From contig NZ_CP130610.1 of NCBI RefSeq assembly GCF_030544485.1, positions 806,001-870,000 of the forward strand: a DNA stretch of 64,000 nucleotides, in the 5' to 3' direction. Below the pieces are notes generated by a model, which was given only the letters and a program-made list of their open reading frames with translations, was not told where the DNA came from and made no database searches. The DNA is from Halomonas sp. HAL1 (GTDB lineage: Bacteria; Pseudomonadota; Gammaproteobacteria; Pseudomonadales; Halomonadaceae). The position numbers and the translations under genes were made by a program. How positions within the stretch are numbered: position 1 is the first letter of the stretch; each line of letters starts with the position of its first letter. Shown here piece by piece: positions 51,010-60,431 of this stretch.

Positions 51010-52049
51010 AGGGAGCCTCGGGTTTTGTTGTCGCGAAGTATTAAGTAGAGAAGATAAGGCGCACCTAATACGCCAGTCACGATGCCGACCGGATAGCGGG
51101 CGGGCAGCAGGAACTGTCCGGCGTAATCCCCGAGCAGCACCAACAGAGCACCTACCAGAGCGGCGGGCACCAGCAGCGAGCCATTGCGGCCCATCAGCCG
51201 CGCCGCAATGGGGCCGGAAAGGAACGCTACAAAGGCCACCGGGCCGGAAACGGCGGTGGCAAACGCCACCAGTGCCACCGCGGTGATGATCACGATCACC
51301 CGCGATACCGCTAAGCGAACCCCCAGCCCGGCAGCAAGGTCGTCACCCATGCGCAGGGTTTCAAGATCGCGGCGGCGGCTTAGCAATAGTCCGCCGAACA
51401 GGAGCAGGGCAACCAACAGCGGCAGCGCTTGATCCAACTGCGCGCCGTTGACGCTACCGGTGAGCCAGCGCAGGGCTTCTTGCAGTGTCCAGCTGGGTGC
51501 GCGCATCAGCAGATAGGCGGTTACGCTTTGCAGCATCGCGGCCAATCCGATACCAATCAGAATCAACCGCCCGCCGGTCACGCCCTGTCGCCAGGAGAGC
51601 GTGTAGATCAACAGCGCCACGCCCAGCCCTGCAGCAATCGCCACCATTGAAACCGCCGGGCCGCTCAGCGATAGCACCACGATGGCAAACACGGCGCCGG
51701 TACTGGCGCCGGTGCTGATGCCAATGATGTCCGGGCTTGCCAGCGGGTTGCGCAGCATGGTCTGAAAGGCGATGCCGCCCAGGCCAAAGCAGGCGCCTAC
51801 CAACACTGAAACGACAGCCCTGGGCAGGCGCAGCTCACGCACGGTGAAACCAGCGCCAGGCACTTCCGCACCGCCAAGTATGCGTAGCACCGTGGTTAGC
51901 GGGGTGAAGGACTGTCCCAGCATCAGGGTTAATAGCACGCCTGCTAAAAGACAGGCAACAAGCACCGCCATGATGCGTGCGCGGTGCCTGGCGTTCGTCC
52001 GGCGGATGTGTCGGAAGTGGCTGATGGCGTTGAGGGGCGGCTGGCTCAT
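51006..52049 (-). CDS. Ferric-siderophore ABC permease (FecD-like)
   Basis: A 347-aa permease of the FecCD/BtuC family with about nine or ten helices (LPRAVVSVLVGACFGLGGIA, FQTMLRNPLASPDIIGISTG, GPVAFVAFLSGPIAARL). The start is the ATG at 52049, which overlaps the stop of the other permease gene (ATGA); the frame is open 87 codons further but in the wrong coding sequence. It also overlaps the ATPase gene. Confidence 0.9.
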   Translation of the reverse strand: MSQPPLNAISHFRHIRRTNARHRARIMAVLVACLLAGVLLTLMLGQSFTPLTTVLRILGGAEVPGAGFTVRELRLPRAVVSVLVGACFGLGGIAFQTMLRNPLASPDIIGISTGASTGAVFAIVVLSLSGPAVSMVAIAAGLGVALLIYTLSWRQGVTGGRLILIGIGLAAMLQSVTAYLLMRAPSWTLQEALRWLTGSVNGAQLDQALPLLVALLLFGGLLLSRRRDLETLRMGDDLAAGLGVRLAVSRVIVIITAVALVAFATAVSGPVAFVAFLSGPIAARLMGRNGSLLVPAALVGALLVLLGDYAGQFLLPARYPVGIVTGVLGAPYLLYLILRDNKTRGSL

Positions 52050-53137
52050 AGCGAGCCTACCTTGCGGTTGCGCACGATCCAGATAAACACCGGCGCACCG
52101 ATAAAGGCGGTCACAATGCCAACGTCCAGCTCCGATGGGTGGGCCACCAGCCGCCCGGCCACGTCTGAAAACGTCAGTAGTACTGCACCACCCAAAGCAG
52201 AGAAGGGCAGCAGCCAGCGGTAATCGCCGCCCGCAAGCAGGCGGCAGGCGTGGGGTACCACCAGTCCTACAAAACCAATCGGGCCACACACGGCGGTAAT
52301 CGAACCGCATAGCAGTACCGCGGCTATCGCTGATATAGCCCGCGCCACGGCCACCTTTTCACCCAACCCGGCGGCGGTTTCATCGCCCAATGCCAGCATA
52401 TTGAGTTTGCGCGCGGCAAGCAGGGTAATCACAAATCCCGTTGTCAGAAAAGGCAATATGGGCAGAAGCTGGCCATAAGTTGCGCCGCCCACGCCGCCAA
52501 CTAACCAGGATTGCACCAGCCCACCGATATCGCCACGCGGCAACACTACGGCGGTCGTCAGCGAGCTAAGTGCCGCGGTGATGGCGGCCCCTGCCAGTGC
52601 CAGCCTGAGCGGCGTGGCACCGCCCTGGCCGAGGCTGGCAATCGCGTAAACCGCACAGGCTGCGATACCGGCGCCAGCAATGGCTGTCCAGATGTAGCTG
52701 GTCGTCTCATCGATACCGAACCAGGCAATGCCAATCACCACCGCCAGCGCCGCTCCGGCGTTGACGCCCAGAAGGCCGGGGTCGGCCAGTGGGTTACGGG
52801 TCAGGCCCTGCATGACTCCACCAGAAACGCCTAGCGCGGCTCCCGCCAGCATGGCAAGTAACGTGCGTGGCAGGCGGCTGGCCACGGCGGCATCGCCCAT
52901 GGTTTCTACTTGGCCGCTCAGCGCGGCGACGATTTCCGACCAGCCTACTTCTCGGGCGCCAAACGCGACAGAGAGCGTGGCGGCAAGGCCGAGCAGAACA
53001 AGCAGCGCTACGCCACCGGACAACCGTTGGGCAGCATTGCGTTTGATGCGAAGAGCGACAGCGCGATTAACGCTTGAGCCAGACGCCGGGACGCTACTGC
53101 TGTGACTTGCGTGCGGCTTCTGAGAGCAGGTCTGCAT
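52046..53137 (-). CDS. Ferric-siderophore ABC permease (FecC-like)
   Basis: A 363-aa FecCD-family permease (LPRTLLAMLAGAALGVSGGV, MQGLTRNPLADPGLLGVNAG, GPIGFVGLVVPHACRLL). The ATG at 53137 implies a 44-bp overlap with the binding protein gene; no later start precedes the first helix, so the overlap appears real. A less likely start lies 26 codons upstream. Confidence 0.87.
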   Translation of the reverse strand: MQTCSQKPHASHSSSVPASGSSVNRAVALRIKRNAAQRLSGGVALLVLLGLAATLSVAFGAREVGWSEIVAALSGQVETMGDAAVASRLPRTLLAMLAGAALGVSGGVMQGLTRNPLADPGLLGVNAGAALAVVIGIAWFGIDETTSYIWTAIAGAGIAACAVYAIASLGQGGATPLRLALAGAAITAALSSLTTAVVLPRGDIGGLVQSWLVGGVGGATYGQLLPILPFLTTGFVITLLAARKLNMLALGDETAAGLGEKVAVARAISAIAAVLLCGSITAVCGPIGFVGLVVPHACRLLAGGDYRWLLPFSALGGAVLLTFSDVAGRLVAHPSELDVGIVTAFIGAPVFIWIVRNRKVGSL

Positions 53138-54089
53138 AATCGTCCAATAGCCATGAAATCGACATGGGGGTCGGGTTGGCCGCCGTGCCCAGCGGCGTGT
53201 TGCCGAGCATGACAATGGCGCCGTTTTCTACTACTGGCAGGCGGGAGGTGAGCGGGTGCGCGTTGAGCTGATCGATCAGCGGCTGACCACCGTAAGTGAC
53301 GAGAATATCCACGTCGTTGAACTCGTCGATCAGTTCAGAGCTGATTTCGCCAGCGAATTTACCGGGGGTGGAGTTCTGTTTGACGACTTCAGGCGAGACT
53401 AGCCCGAGGTCGTGAAAAAACCGCACCCGTGCGTCGTTGTCGGTGTAGAACGAAATGCGCCCCAGGTTGGTGGGGTCAAGGTGGGTTACGAACATGGCTG
53501 TCTTGCCCGATAGCTCTGGGTGGTTGTCGGCGGTGTCGGCAATCTGTGCCTCGATTTGCTCCATGAGCGCCTGGCCTTCCTCCGCCATGCCTAGCCCTGC
53601 GCTGTTCAGTTGAATCATATCCCGCCAGTCGGTTGCCCAGGGGCCTTGGGGGTAGGCCACCACCGGGGCAATCTGGCTCAAGGTCGTGTAGTCCGCCTGG
53701 CTCAACCCTGAGTAGGCCGCCAGAATCACATCGGGCTGGCTGGCAGCCACGGCTTCAAAATCAATCCCATCGCCTTCATCGAACAGGGGCGGGGGCGCGC
53801 TACCCAGCTCTTCAAGCCGGGCTTCCACCCAGGGCAGCAGCCCGTTGCCGTTGTCGTCGCCAAAGTTGGCAGCGGCAAAGCCGACCGGTATCACGCCAAG
53901 CGCCAGCGGCACTTCGTGATTGGCCCAGGCCACGGTCGCTACCCGTTCGGGCTTCTCAGAAAGCACGGTTGTGCCCAGAGCATGTTCGATTTCAAGGGGA
54001 TATTGCTGCGCGCCAACGGGAGCAGCGCCAAGGCTGCACGCAGTGAGAAGGACCACACAGGCGGCCAGACGTTGATGGAGCGATGCCAT
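53094..54089 (-). CDS. Periplasmic ferric-siderophore binding protein (FecB-like)
   Basis: A 331-aa class III binding protein with a secretion signal (LAACVVLLTACSLGAAPVGA; the LTAC at 15-18 would allow lipidation, or cleavage after VGA). The domain shows VATVAWANHEVPLALGVIPV, PDVILAAYSGLSQADYTTLS and DILVTYGGQPLIDQL. It is first in the leftward four-gene importer operon, divergent from the TonB receptor. Confidence 0.9.
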   Translation of the reverse strand: MASLHQRLAACVVLLTACSLGAAPVGAQQYPLEIEHALGTTVLSEKPERVATVAWANHEVPLALGVIPVGFAAANFGDDNGNGLLPWVEARLEELGSAPPPLFDEGDGIDFEAVAASQPDVILAAYSGLSQADYTTLSQIAPVVAYPQGPWATDWRDMIQLNSAGLGMAEEGQALMEQIEAQIADTADNHPELSGKTAMFVTHLDPTNLGRISFYTDNDARVRFFHDLGLVSPEVVKQNSTPGKFAGEISSELIDEFNDVDILVTYGGQPLIDQLNAHPLTSRLPVVENGAIVMLGNTPLGTAANPTPMSISWLLDDYADLLSEAARKSQQ

Positions 54090-54396
54090 CGCTTCCTCCG
54101 AAAGCTTGAGTCTTTGAAATAGCTCTTTGCTAAAGCCCTTTGCTAAAGCCCTTTGAAACCGATCTTTGCAATAGCGTGATATCCGAGAGGTAAGTTCGCG
54201 GTGTCAGTGGGCTTGGCAAGTGGCTCCAATAACGTATGGCGTGTTGCCAGTGTGGTCGCTATTTTTAAAACAAATGATTATGATTGACATTAGCACTATT
54301 GACTCGGTGATGCTAGCTTCGGATACTCTCCCGGCTTTTCAAAAGAAAACTATAAGGCGAGCAGGGCCGGTTTAATTATTTCAAGGGATCTTCAAC
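54090..54396. promoter_or_regulatory. Divergent iron-transport promoter region with candidate Fur box and small repeat
   Basis: The 307-bp gap contains a 13-bp tandem direct repeat (TTTGCTAAAGCCC at 54126-54138 and 54139-54151) near the importer start and an AT-rich AAATGATTATGATTGACAT at 54272-54290, close to the Fur consensus GATAATGATAATCATTATC. Iron-dependent repression of both the importer and the receptor is likely. Confidence 0.65.
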
Positions 54397-56523
54397 ATGA
54401 CTGATAGCAAAGGCACCGTCCGGCTTAACTCAAGCCGCTTGCGGTGGCAGCAGACCACGACAGCCATTCTGTGCGGCACGACGCTGGTCACACTTCCCAT
54501 GATTGGGAACGCACAGGAAACCGGCGATGGCAGTGACGATAGTGAGGGATATCGCCTCGCTCCCATTATCGTCAACGCCCAGGCCTACGCTGATGATGAT
54601 GCCAATTCAATCGTTGCCCAAGAGCTGTGGGTAGGCGGTAAGGTGGCCACCAGTATTCTCGATACGCCGGCCTCTGTGTCAGTCATCACTGAGAAGGAGA
54701 TCGAGCAGCGCAACGCCTCAACCACAGAGGAAGTGCTGCAATATACGCCAGGCGTTCTCACCGATTATTACGGCACCGATGACCGTAATGACTATTTCCA
54801 AATCCGGGGGTTTCAGGCCACCACCTACCGTGACGGGCTGACGCTAGGCTCAATGCGGGGTGTACGTGAGGAGCCTTACGCCTATGAGCGCGTCGAGGTG
54901 TTGCGTGGGGCCAACTCCACTCTATTCGGTCCCGCGGATCCAGGCGGTTCGGTCAACTTTGTAAGCAAGCGGCCACGGTTTGAGCGTTTTGGAGAGGGCT
55001 ATCTCTCCTACGGTTCATTTGACGCAAAAGAGGCCGGTGTTGACGTAGGTGACACGCTGAACGCTGACGAGACCGTGGCCTACCGGTTTACCGGCACCAT
55101 CCGAGACAGCGACCGCGAATACGATCACTCCAAAGACAATAATGGTTTCTTGATGGGCGGCCTGACCTGGGAGCCAACGGATGCCACATCAGCGAGCGTT
55201 ATCTTCGATTACCTGAAGCGCGACGACACCCCTAATAGCGGTGGTTATCCGCTTGACCGGGAGTACGATCGCAGCGAGTTCTTTGGTGAGCCAGGCTTTA
55301 ATTATCACGATGTCGAGCGTACCAGCCTTACCGGACAGCTCACCCATGATTTCAATAACGGCCTGACGTTGCGGGGTAACCTGCGTTACAGCGACCTGAC
55401 CGACGACTTCGGCTACGTCTACATCACTGACTCGGCAGCGCGAGTTGGAAGCGTGGTGGATCGCGACTACTTTGGTACCGACAACGAAGCACAGGAGCTA
55501 ATCGGCAACGCTATCCTGCAATACGACGCCCGCTTTGATCAGGTCGATAGCAGCACGCTCGTGGGTGTCGAGTATCGCGATGCCTCAACCGAAGACAGTT
55601 CGTTTTACGGGGATGCGACCTCCATTGATATCGCCAATCCTGTCTTTAGCGGTGCTCCGAGTAGCCTGAACGTCTATAGCAGCAACAAGCAGGACTTCAC
55701 CACTGAGTCGGTCTTCCTGACCCAGAACTTGTCCTTTTATGATCGATTCATCGTGACCGCGGGTGCGCGCAACGATGGTTTGGATATCTCCAGTACCAAC
55801 ATGGCTGGCGTCACCGAGTCCGCCGACTATTCGGAAAACTCCGTTCGTGGCGCGCTGACCTATCGCGTCACCGACGAAGTTTCCGCTTATGTCAGCATGG
55901 TGGAGTCTGTCGCACCGCCCTCAGTTGGTGTCGAGCCCGAGCGGGGCGAGCAGTATGAGATTGGCGCGAAATACGCTCCATTCGGTACCAATGCGCTGTT
56001 TTCGGCGTCCATTTATGACCTGACCAGAGATGATGTCACTATCTCGGTGGTACAGGACAATGGCGTTATCGAGCGGGAAACCGTGGGTGAGTCCCGCGTG
56101 CGGGGTATTGATATTGAGGCCAAGGCTGAATTGACCGATAGCCTTAGCCTAGCGGGTGGTTACTCCTATATGGAGTCGGAAGTGGTGCGCGACAGCAATG
56201 CAGCCAGAGAAGGGAACGAGTTTACTGCGGCACCCAAACATACGGCGTCGTTGTGGGGCTACTATACCTTGCCACGCCAGGACATGAGTGTTGGCCTTGG
56301 CGCCCGTTATGTCGGCTCCTACTACTTTGACGCCGCCAATACGTCCAAGAGCAGTGCGGCCACGCTCTTCGATGCAGCCTTCAGCTACCAGCTCACCCAA
56401 GATGCCGACCTGGCCGTCAATGTCAGCAACTTGCTCGATGAGCAGCACGTGGTCGGTTCCAGCACGGCTGATTACTATAATCCGGGGCGCGAAATCAGCG
56501 CTAAAGTGAGCTATCGCTGGTGA
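54397..56523 (+). CDS. TonB-dependent ferric-siderophore receptor (FhuA/FoxA-like)
   Basis: A 708-aa outer-membrane receptor. Signal peptide up to about residue 40 (ending MIGNAQ), no STN extension. The plug domain shows VSVITEKEIEQRNASTTEEV, LQYTPGV, QIRGF, YERVEVLRGANSTLFGPADP and GGSVNFVSKRP. The barrel ends with the canonical aromatic YRW. The R-V-EVLRGA-S-LFG-ADPGG pattern is that of hydroxamate receptors. It brings a ferric siderophore to the periplasm for the divergent ABC importer. Confidence 0.9.
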   Translation: MTDSKGTVRLNSSRLRWQQTTTAILCGTTLVTLPMIGNAQETGDGSDDSEGYRLAPIIVNAQAYADDDANSIVAQELWVGGKVATSILDTPASVSVITEKEIEQRNASTTEEVLQYTPGVLTDYYGTDDRNDYFQIRGFQATTYRDGLTLGSMRGVREEPYAYERVEVLRGANSTLFGPADPGGSVNFVSKRPRFERFGEGYLSYGSFDAKEAGVDVGDTLNADETVAYRFTGTIRDSDREYDHSKDNNGFLMGGLTWEPTDATSASVIFDYLKRDDTPNSGGYPLDREYDRSEFFGEPGFNYHDVERTSLTGQLTHDFNNGLTLRGNLRYSDLTDDFGYVYITDSAARVGSVVDRDYFGTDNEAQELIGNAILQYDARFDQVDSSTLVGVEYRDASTEDSSFYGDATSIDIANPVFSGAPSSLNVYSSNKQDFTTESVFLTQNLSFYDRFIVTAGARNDGLDISSTNMAGVTESADYSENSVRGALTYRVTDEVSAYVSMVESVAPPSVGVEPERGEQYEIGAKYAPFGTNALFSASIYDLTRDDVTISVVQDNGVIERETVGESRVRGIDIEAKAELTDSLSLAGGYSYMESEVVRDSNAAREGNEFTAAPKHTASLWGYYTLPRQDMSVGLGARYVGSYYFDAANTSKSSAATLFDAAFSYQLTQDADLAVNVSNLLDEQHVVGSSTADYYNPGREISAKVSYRW

Positions 56524-56530
56524 TGTACTT

Positions 56531-56552
56531 CCCCCGCTTTTAAAGGCGGGGG
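56531..56552 (+). terminator. Terminator hairpin after the TonB receptor
   Basis: CCCCCGC pairs with GCGGGGG across TTTTAAAG, 8 bp after the receptor stop. No long U-tract follows, so termination efficiency is uncertain; it also lies just downstream of the convergent DUF1330 gene. Confidence 0.65.
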
Positions 56553-56560
56553 GAGGCGCT

Positions 56561-56857
56561 TTACGCTTCTTGAACACCGTCAACGATAAAGACGCGGTAG
56601 TCGGCGCCCTGGAAGCGGTGCTTGCGAGCTTCCTGGTAGGCGGGGCTTTCATACCAGGCGCGGGCGGCAGCCATATCGGGGAAGCGCAGAATCACGGCCC
56701 CTTCCATGGCGCTGCCTTCCAGCACTTCAAAATCACCGTAGAAGGCGAGCGGCTGCGGGTCGTGGCCTTCACGAGCGGCTTTCGCCTTCTCGCCGTAGCG
56801 CTCCATCTCCTGAGCATCGTGGGTGTGTTCGCGGGTCAGTACGACATAAGCGGGCAT
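56561..56857 (-). CDS. DUF1330 family protein
   Basis: A 98-aa ferredoxin-like dimeric alpha-beta-barrel protein (MPAYVVLTREHTHDAQEMER; LAFYGDFEVLEGSAMEGAVI; RFPDMAAARAWYESPAYQEA; FIVDGV end). The family has no established function. It is single, facing the TonB receptor. Confidence 0.85.
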   Translation of the reverse strand: MPAYVVLTREHTHDAQEMERYGEKAKAAREGHDPQPLAFYGDFEVLEGSAMEGAVILRFPDMAAARAWYESPAYQEARKHRFQGADYRVFIVDGVQEA

Positions 56858-56936
56858 TCAGTTCTCCTGATGTCATCGTTAATCAATCCGCTAGAGCATA
56901 TCACCGCCTAACAGCGGAGCCACATTAGAAAGATCG

Positions 56937-57482
56937 TTATTCAGCTTTACTGGAAATATCGGCTGTCAGGGGCGGCACTGGTTCAGGCGCTGACGCTATC
57001 AACGCCACGGGCTCCAGTTGGTCGTTTTCCAGCGTTGCCAGGATTATCTCGTAACAGTCGTCGATATGGCTGTTGCCCAAATACTTCATGGTGGCGAAGC
57101 TGATCCCGCCCGCAATGGCGCTGCCCAGGAATGGTACATACTTAGACGCACTTTTTGCCGATATCCTGCCAGTCATCCTTTTGAACGTCATCATGAGTAG
57201 TTTACGGGTGATGTATTTGCCCGCCATCTTGCTGCCGGTCGTTGAAATGGAGTTCATGACAAATAGCCGGGTCTCTGTATCCAGGCTCTCGATCTGTTCA
57301 GGCGATAAGCCAAATTTTTCGTTAATCTTGGGAATTAACCGCAGCAATATGGCGACATCCGAGCCGATGTTCACGCCTGGGATGGGAATGATGGCGGTGC
57401 CCGCGGAAAGGCCCGAGCTCTTCGTAACCATCGAGCGGCACGATTGCTTGATGGCCTCGAGCTCTTCAAGTGACTCGATCAT
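56937..57482 (-). CDS. DUF697/EcsC-like small membrane-associated protein
   Basis: A 181-aa protein with two glycine-rich hydrophobic hairpins (SAGTAIIPIPGVNIGSDVAI and KYVPFLGSAIAGGISFATMK) separated by helices. This double PIPG / PFLGSAIAGG pattern resembles DUF697 or EcsC-type proteins; the call is approximate. Function unknown, and no operon partner is apparent. Confidence 0.6.
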   Translation of the reverse strand: MIESLEELEAIKQSCRSMVTKSSGLSAGTAIIPIPGVNIGSDVAILLRLIPKINEKFGLSPEQIESLDTETRLFVMNSISTTGSKMAGKYITRKLLMMTFKRMTGRISAKSASKYVPFLGSAIAGGISFATMKYLGNSHIDDCYEIILATLENDQLEPVALIASAPEPVPPLTADISSKAE

Positions 57483-57509
57483 ATAAGGTCCTTTTTAGAT
57501 CAAACGGAA

Positions 57510-57538
57510 AAGGCGGCAGCCCAAGCGGCTGCCGCCTT
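57510..57538 (-). terminator. Strong terminator downstream of the PQQ sugar dehydrogenase gene
   Basis: AAGGCGGCAGCC pairs perfectly with GGCTGCCGCCTT over a 5-base loop; read leftward it is followed by TTCCGTTT. It lies 25 bp after the stop of the gene at 57563. Confidence 0.88.
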
Positions 57539-57562
57539 GCTCACGCTGTTGATTTAAGCGTC

Positions 57563-58855
57563 TTATTCGTCACCTTCATAGGTAACACGCCAAACGGCGT
57601 TCGTCAGGTCATCGGCGATGATAAGGGCGCCTTCGGGGTCGATGGTGACGCCGACCGGGCGACCGCGGGTTTGACCATCTTCAGTCAGAAAACCGGAGAC
57701 GAAATCAATGGGGTCGCCAGAAGGGCTGCCATCGCTGAAGGGCACAAAGACGACCTTATAGCCAACGGGGTCGGCGCGATTCCAACTGCCGTGCTCGCCG
57801 ATAAACACACCTTCAGCGAACTCATCGCCCATTTCGGGTATGGAGAAGGCGAGGCCAAGCGGCGCTACGTGCGAACCCAGGCTGTAGTCGGGCACCACGG
57901 CTGACTCCACTTTTTCAGGCGCTTGTGGACGGACGCGCGGGTCGACATGCTGCCCCCAATAGCTATAGGGCCAGCCATAGAAGCTGCCTTCCTGCACGGT
58001 GGTGAGGTAGTCAGGAACGAGGTTGGGGCCAAGCTCATCACGCTCGTTGACCACGGCCCATAGCTGATCAGTCTCTGGTTGAATGGTCAGCGCGGTGGGG
58101 TTGCGTAGGCCCGTGGCATAAGGCCGATGCATGCCCGTTTCGGTATCAATTTCCCACACCTCGGCGCGGTTAACCTCCGCTGCCATGCCGCGTTCGGTGA
58201 TATTGCTGTTGGAGCCAATACCCACGTACAAGAATTCACCGTCGGCGCTAGCGGTCATCGCTTTCGTCCAGTGGTGATTGATCTCAGCGGGTAGCTTGGT
58301 AAGCTCCTCCGGCGGGCCGCTGGCCTCGGTTTGGCCTTCCTCGTAGTCAAAGCGAACGACCGCATCCTGGTTGGCCACATAGAGATTGTTATCAACTAAC
58401 GCCAGCCCGTAGGGCGCGTTGAGGTCTTCGGCAAACACCGACTGCTCGTAGTTGCCATCGCCATTTTCATCGCGCAGCAGGGTTAAGCGATTGCCGCTCT
58501 CAACAGTGGTGGTGCCCTGGCTTTTGATATATCCGGCAATGAAATCTTTCGGCTTCAACTGAGGCGCGTTGCCGCCGCTCCCTTCGGCCACCAGAATATC
58601 GCCGTTGGGTAGCACCAACGTTTGGCGCGGTATCTGAAGATCCGTCGCAATGGCGGTAATGGTGTAGCCGTCGGGAACGGTGGGTGACTGGCCCCCCCAT
58701 TCAGCGGGCTCGGGAATTGTCATGTCGGGCAAAAGCCCGCGTTGCGGTTCAGCTAGGTCAGGGTTTGGGCCGTACTGTTGTGCGTCTTGGGCGCTGGCGC
58801 TACCTGCCACCAAAAGCACCGAGAGAGGTGCAGCGTAGAGGCTGGGAAGCTTCAT
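57563..58855 (-). CDS. Soluble PQQ-dependent sugar dehydrogenase (sorbosone dehydrogenase family)
   Basis: A 430-aa periplasmic protein with signal peptide (LYAAPLSVLLVAGSASAQ). Six-blade propeller segments are visible: LPNGDILVAEGSGG, LNAPYGLALVDNNLYVANQD, HHWTKAMTASADGEFLYVGI, GLRNPTALTIQPETDQLWAV, GEHGSWNRADPVGYKVVFV. This family oxidises aldoses using PQQ. It overlaps the upstream DUF2231 gene by 4 bp, a combination common for this family, where the membrane protein is thought to be the partner. Confidence 0.88.
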   Translation of the reverse strand: MKLPSLYAAPLSVLLVAGSASAQDAQQYGPNPDLAEPQRGLLPDMTIPEPAEWGGQSPTVPDGYTITAIATDLQIPRQTLVLPNGDILVAEGSGGNAPQLKPKDFIAGYIKSQGTTTVESGNRLTLLRDENGDGNYEQSVFAEDLNAPYGLALVDNNLYVANQDAVVRFDYEEGQTEASGPPEELTKLPAEINHHWTKAMTASADGEFLYVGIGSNSNITERGMAAEVNRAEVWEIDTETGMHRPYATGLRNPTALTIQPETDQLWAVVNERDELGPNLVPDYLTTVQEGSFYGWPYSYWGQHVDPRVRPQAPEKVESAVVPDYSLGSHVAPLGLAFSIPEMGDEFAEGVFIGEHGSWNRADPVGYKVVFVPFSDGSPSGDPIDFVSGFLTEDGQTRGRPVGVTIDPEGALIIADDLTNAVWRVTYEGDE

Positions 58856-59280
58856 GATTTATCTCCGGTGCCTAGGCGAGAAAAACCGACCCACGTGGCT
58901 GTGCCGGCCAATAAAACAACAACGATGGAGAGGGCAAAGCCAGCAGGCATCATGGCCCAGGCATCCCGCGCATGCGCCAGCGCATTAACAAAGGCCAGTA
59001 TCCCGGTCAGCAGTAGTAGCGCTGGGTAAATCATGAGCGCCAGGCCGCGGTGCGAAGCGCGAAAGAAGCCAATAATGGCACATAAAAATGCAAGCCCTGT
59101 GAATACAAGCCCACCCACGTTTAACCAGGAAGCAAAGGTAGCCCATTGAATATGGTAGGTCGTTGAGTAGGCGTAATCACTTAGCGTGGCGCCCAAAAAG
59201 AGAGGGATAGTGCCAGCAAGCAGTGTGGCGTGAAGCGGATTCAGCCCGCTTCGATAAGTGCGATTGTCAGTGGCTGTCAC
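58852..59280 (-). CDS. DUF2231 membrane protein
   Basis: A 142-aa protein with four helices starting GLNPLHATLLAGTIPLFLG (the LHP/LHA DUF2231 beginning) and containing WATFASWLNVGGLVFTGLAF. It ends overlapping the PQQ dehydrogenase start (ATGA), so the two are translationally coupled. It may anchor or electron-couple the dehydrogenase. The upstream gap 59281-59517 holds no other gene. Confidence 0.85.
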   Translation of the reverse strand: MTATDNRTYRSGLNPLHATLLAGTIPLFLGATLSDYAYSTTYHIQWATFASWLNVGGLVFTGLAFLCAIIGFFRASHRGLALMIYPALLLLTGILAFVNALAHARDAWAMMPAGFALSIVVVLLAGTATWVGFSRLGTGDKS

Positions 59281-59517
59281 GGCAAACTCCTTATGCTGTT
59301 CAAGCTAATTAATTTACCTAGATTGACCGACGCTAAACGCCAAGCCATCCCAGGCAACGACATCATGTTCGTCAGGGGGGAGTATAGTTGACGATCAAAA
59401 ACTTGCCCAAAGCGAAGCGGGCAGGTGGTTAGCCGCACGTGATGCTCATGAATGCTTACCATAAGAACTCTTTAATGCTGCCACCAGACCGCTTTTTGTG
59501 AGGAGATGCGGGGGAAG

Positions 59518-60261
59518 TCACATCTTACTGAGCATCTCCACCGCTTGATCGAAGTGTCCATCCCGCTCTGCCCAGCGCAGGAACTTCACTTTCTCCACCA
59601 GAATTTCCTTGGGTGTCGGTTGTTGGCTAAACAGCGTCATGACTTCTTCGATGTAGTCATTGAGCGGCATATAGCCTTCCCGGGTCGACTGGCCTGGCGT
59701 CAGCTCTGTCTGTACGGCGGGAGGCGCAAGCTCGATGAGCTCGACCTTACCCTTGAGCTGTTCGCGCAGGGAGATTGTGTAGGAGTGGATAGCTGCCTTG
59801 GTGGCGTTATAGGTGGGCGTACCGCTTAACGGTACAAACGCTAACCCGGATGAGACGTTCACGATTGCCGCGTCTGGCTGGCTTACCAGATGGTCAGTTA
59901 GGGCGTTCGTTAGCCGGATTGGCCCGAGCAGATTGGCAGTGACCGTCTGCTCGGCATCGCTCAAATCGCGGGTGCAGGACACGTCTTCGCGCCGCATAAT
60001 GCCCGCATTGTTGATCAGTACATTGAGGTTGGGGTGCTCAGCGACGACCCGCTCTGCAAAGGCGGTAATGGCTTTTGGATCCTCGACATCGACGACCATC
60101 GCGTACATGTTTTGCTGACCAGTAATGGTCTCTTCCAGCGTTTCCATGCGCCGACCGGCGACGATGACGGTGTTGCCAAGAGCATTGAAGCGTAAGGCAA
60201 GTTCACGGCCAATCCCGGAGCCGCCACCGGTGATAAGCATAGTATTTCCTGATGTTTTCAT
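59518..60261 (-). CDS. Short-chain dehydrogenase (DltE-like SDR)
   Basis: A 247-aa SDR with TGGGSGIG near the start, NNAG (VLINNAGIMRRED), Ser in VNVSSGLAFVP, YNATKAAIHSY active site, and a C-terminal WAERDGHFDQAVEML. The group resembles DltE-type oxidoreductases; substrate unknown. It is divergent from an AraC regulator 170 bp away. Confidence 0.87.
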   Translation of the reverse strand: MKTSGNTMLITGGGSGIGRELALRFNALGNTVIVAGRRMETLEETITGQQNMYAMVVDVEDPKAITAFAERVVAEHPNLNVLINNAGIMRREDVSCTRDLSDAEQTVTANLLGPIRLTNALTDHLVSQPDAAIVNVSSGLAFVPLSGTPTYNATKAAIHSYTISLREQLKGKVELIELAPPAVQTELTPGQSTREGYMPLNDYIEEVMTLFSQQPTPKEILVEKVKFLRWAERDGHFDQAVEMLSKM

Positions 60262-60431
60262 GGTTTCACTCTCCGTCTATTTGTAGGACTCGATGCCACT
60301 AATGTTTTAACAATTCGGTGGCGGCGGGGCTTGCCAACACCTGCGCAAAACTTGCCTGATCCTGCAGGTGTGGAGAAACACCTTATCGGCCATGCTAAAT
60401 TTGAGTCGAGAGGCTGGCTTGAGGAAAGCAG

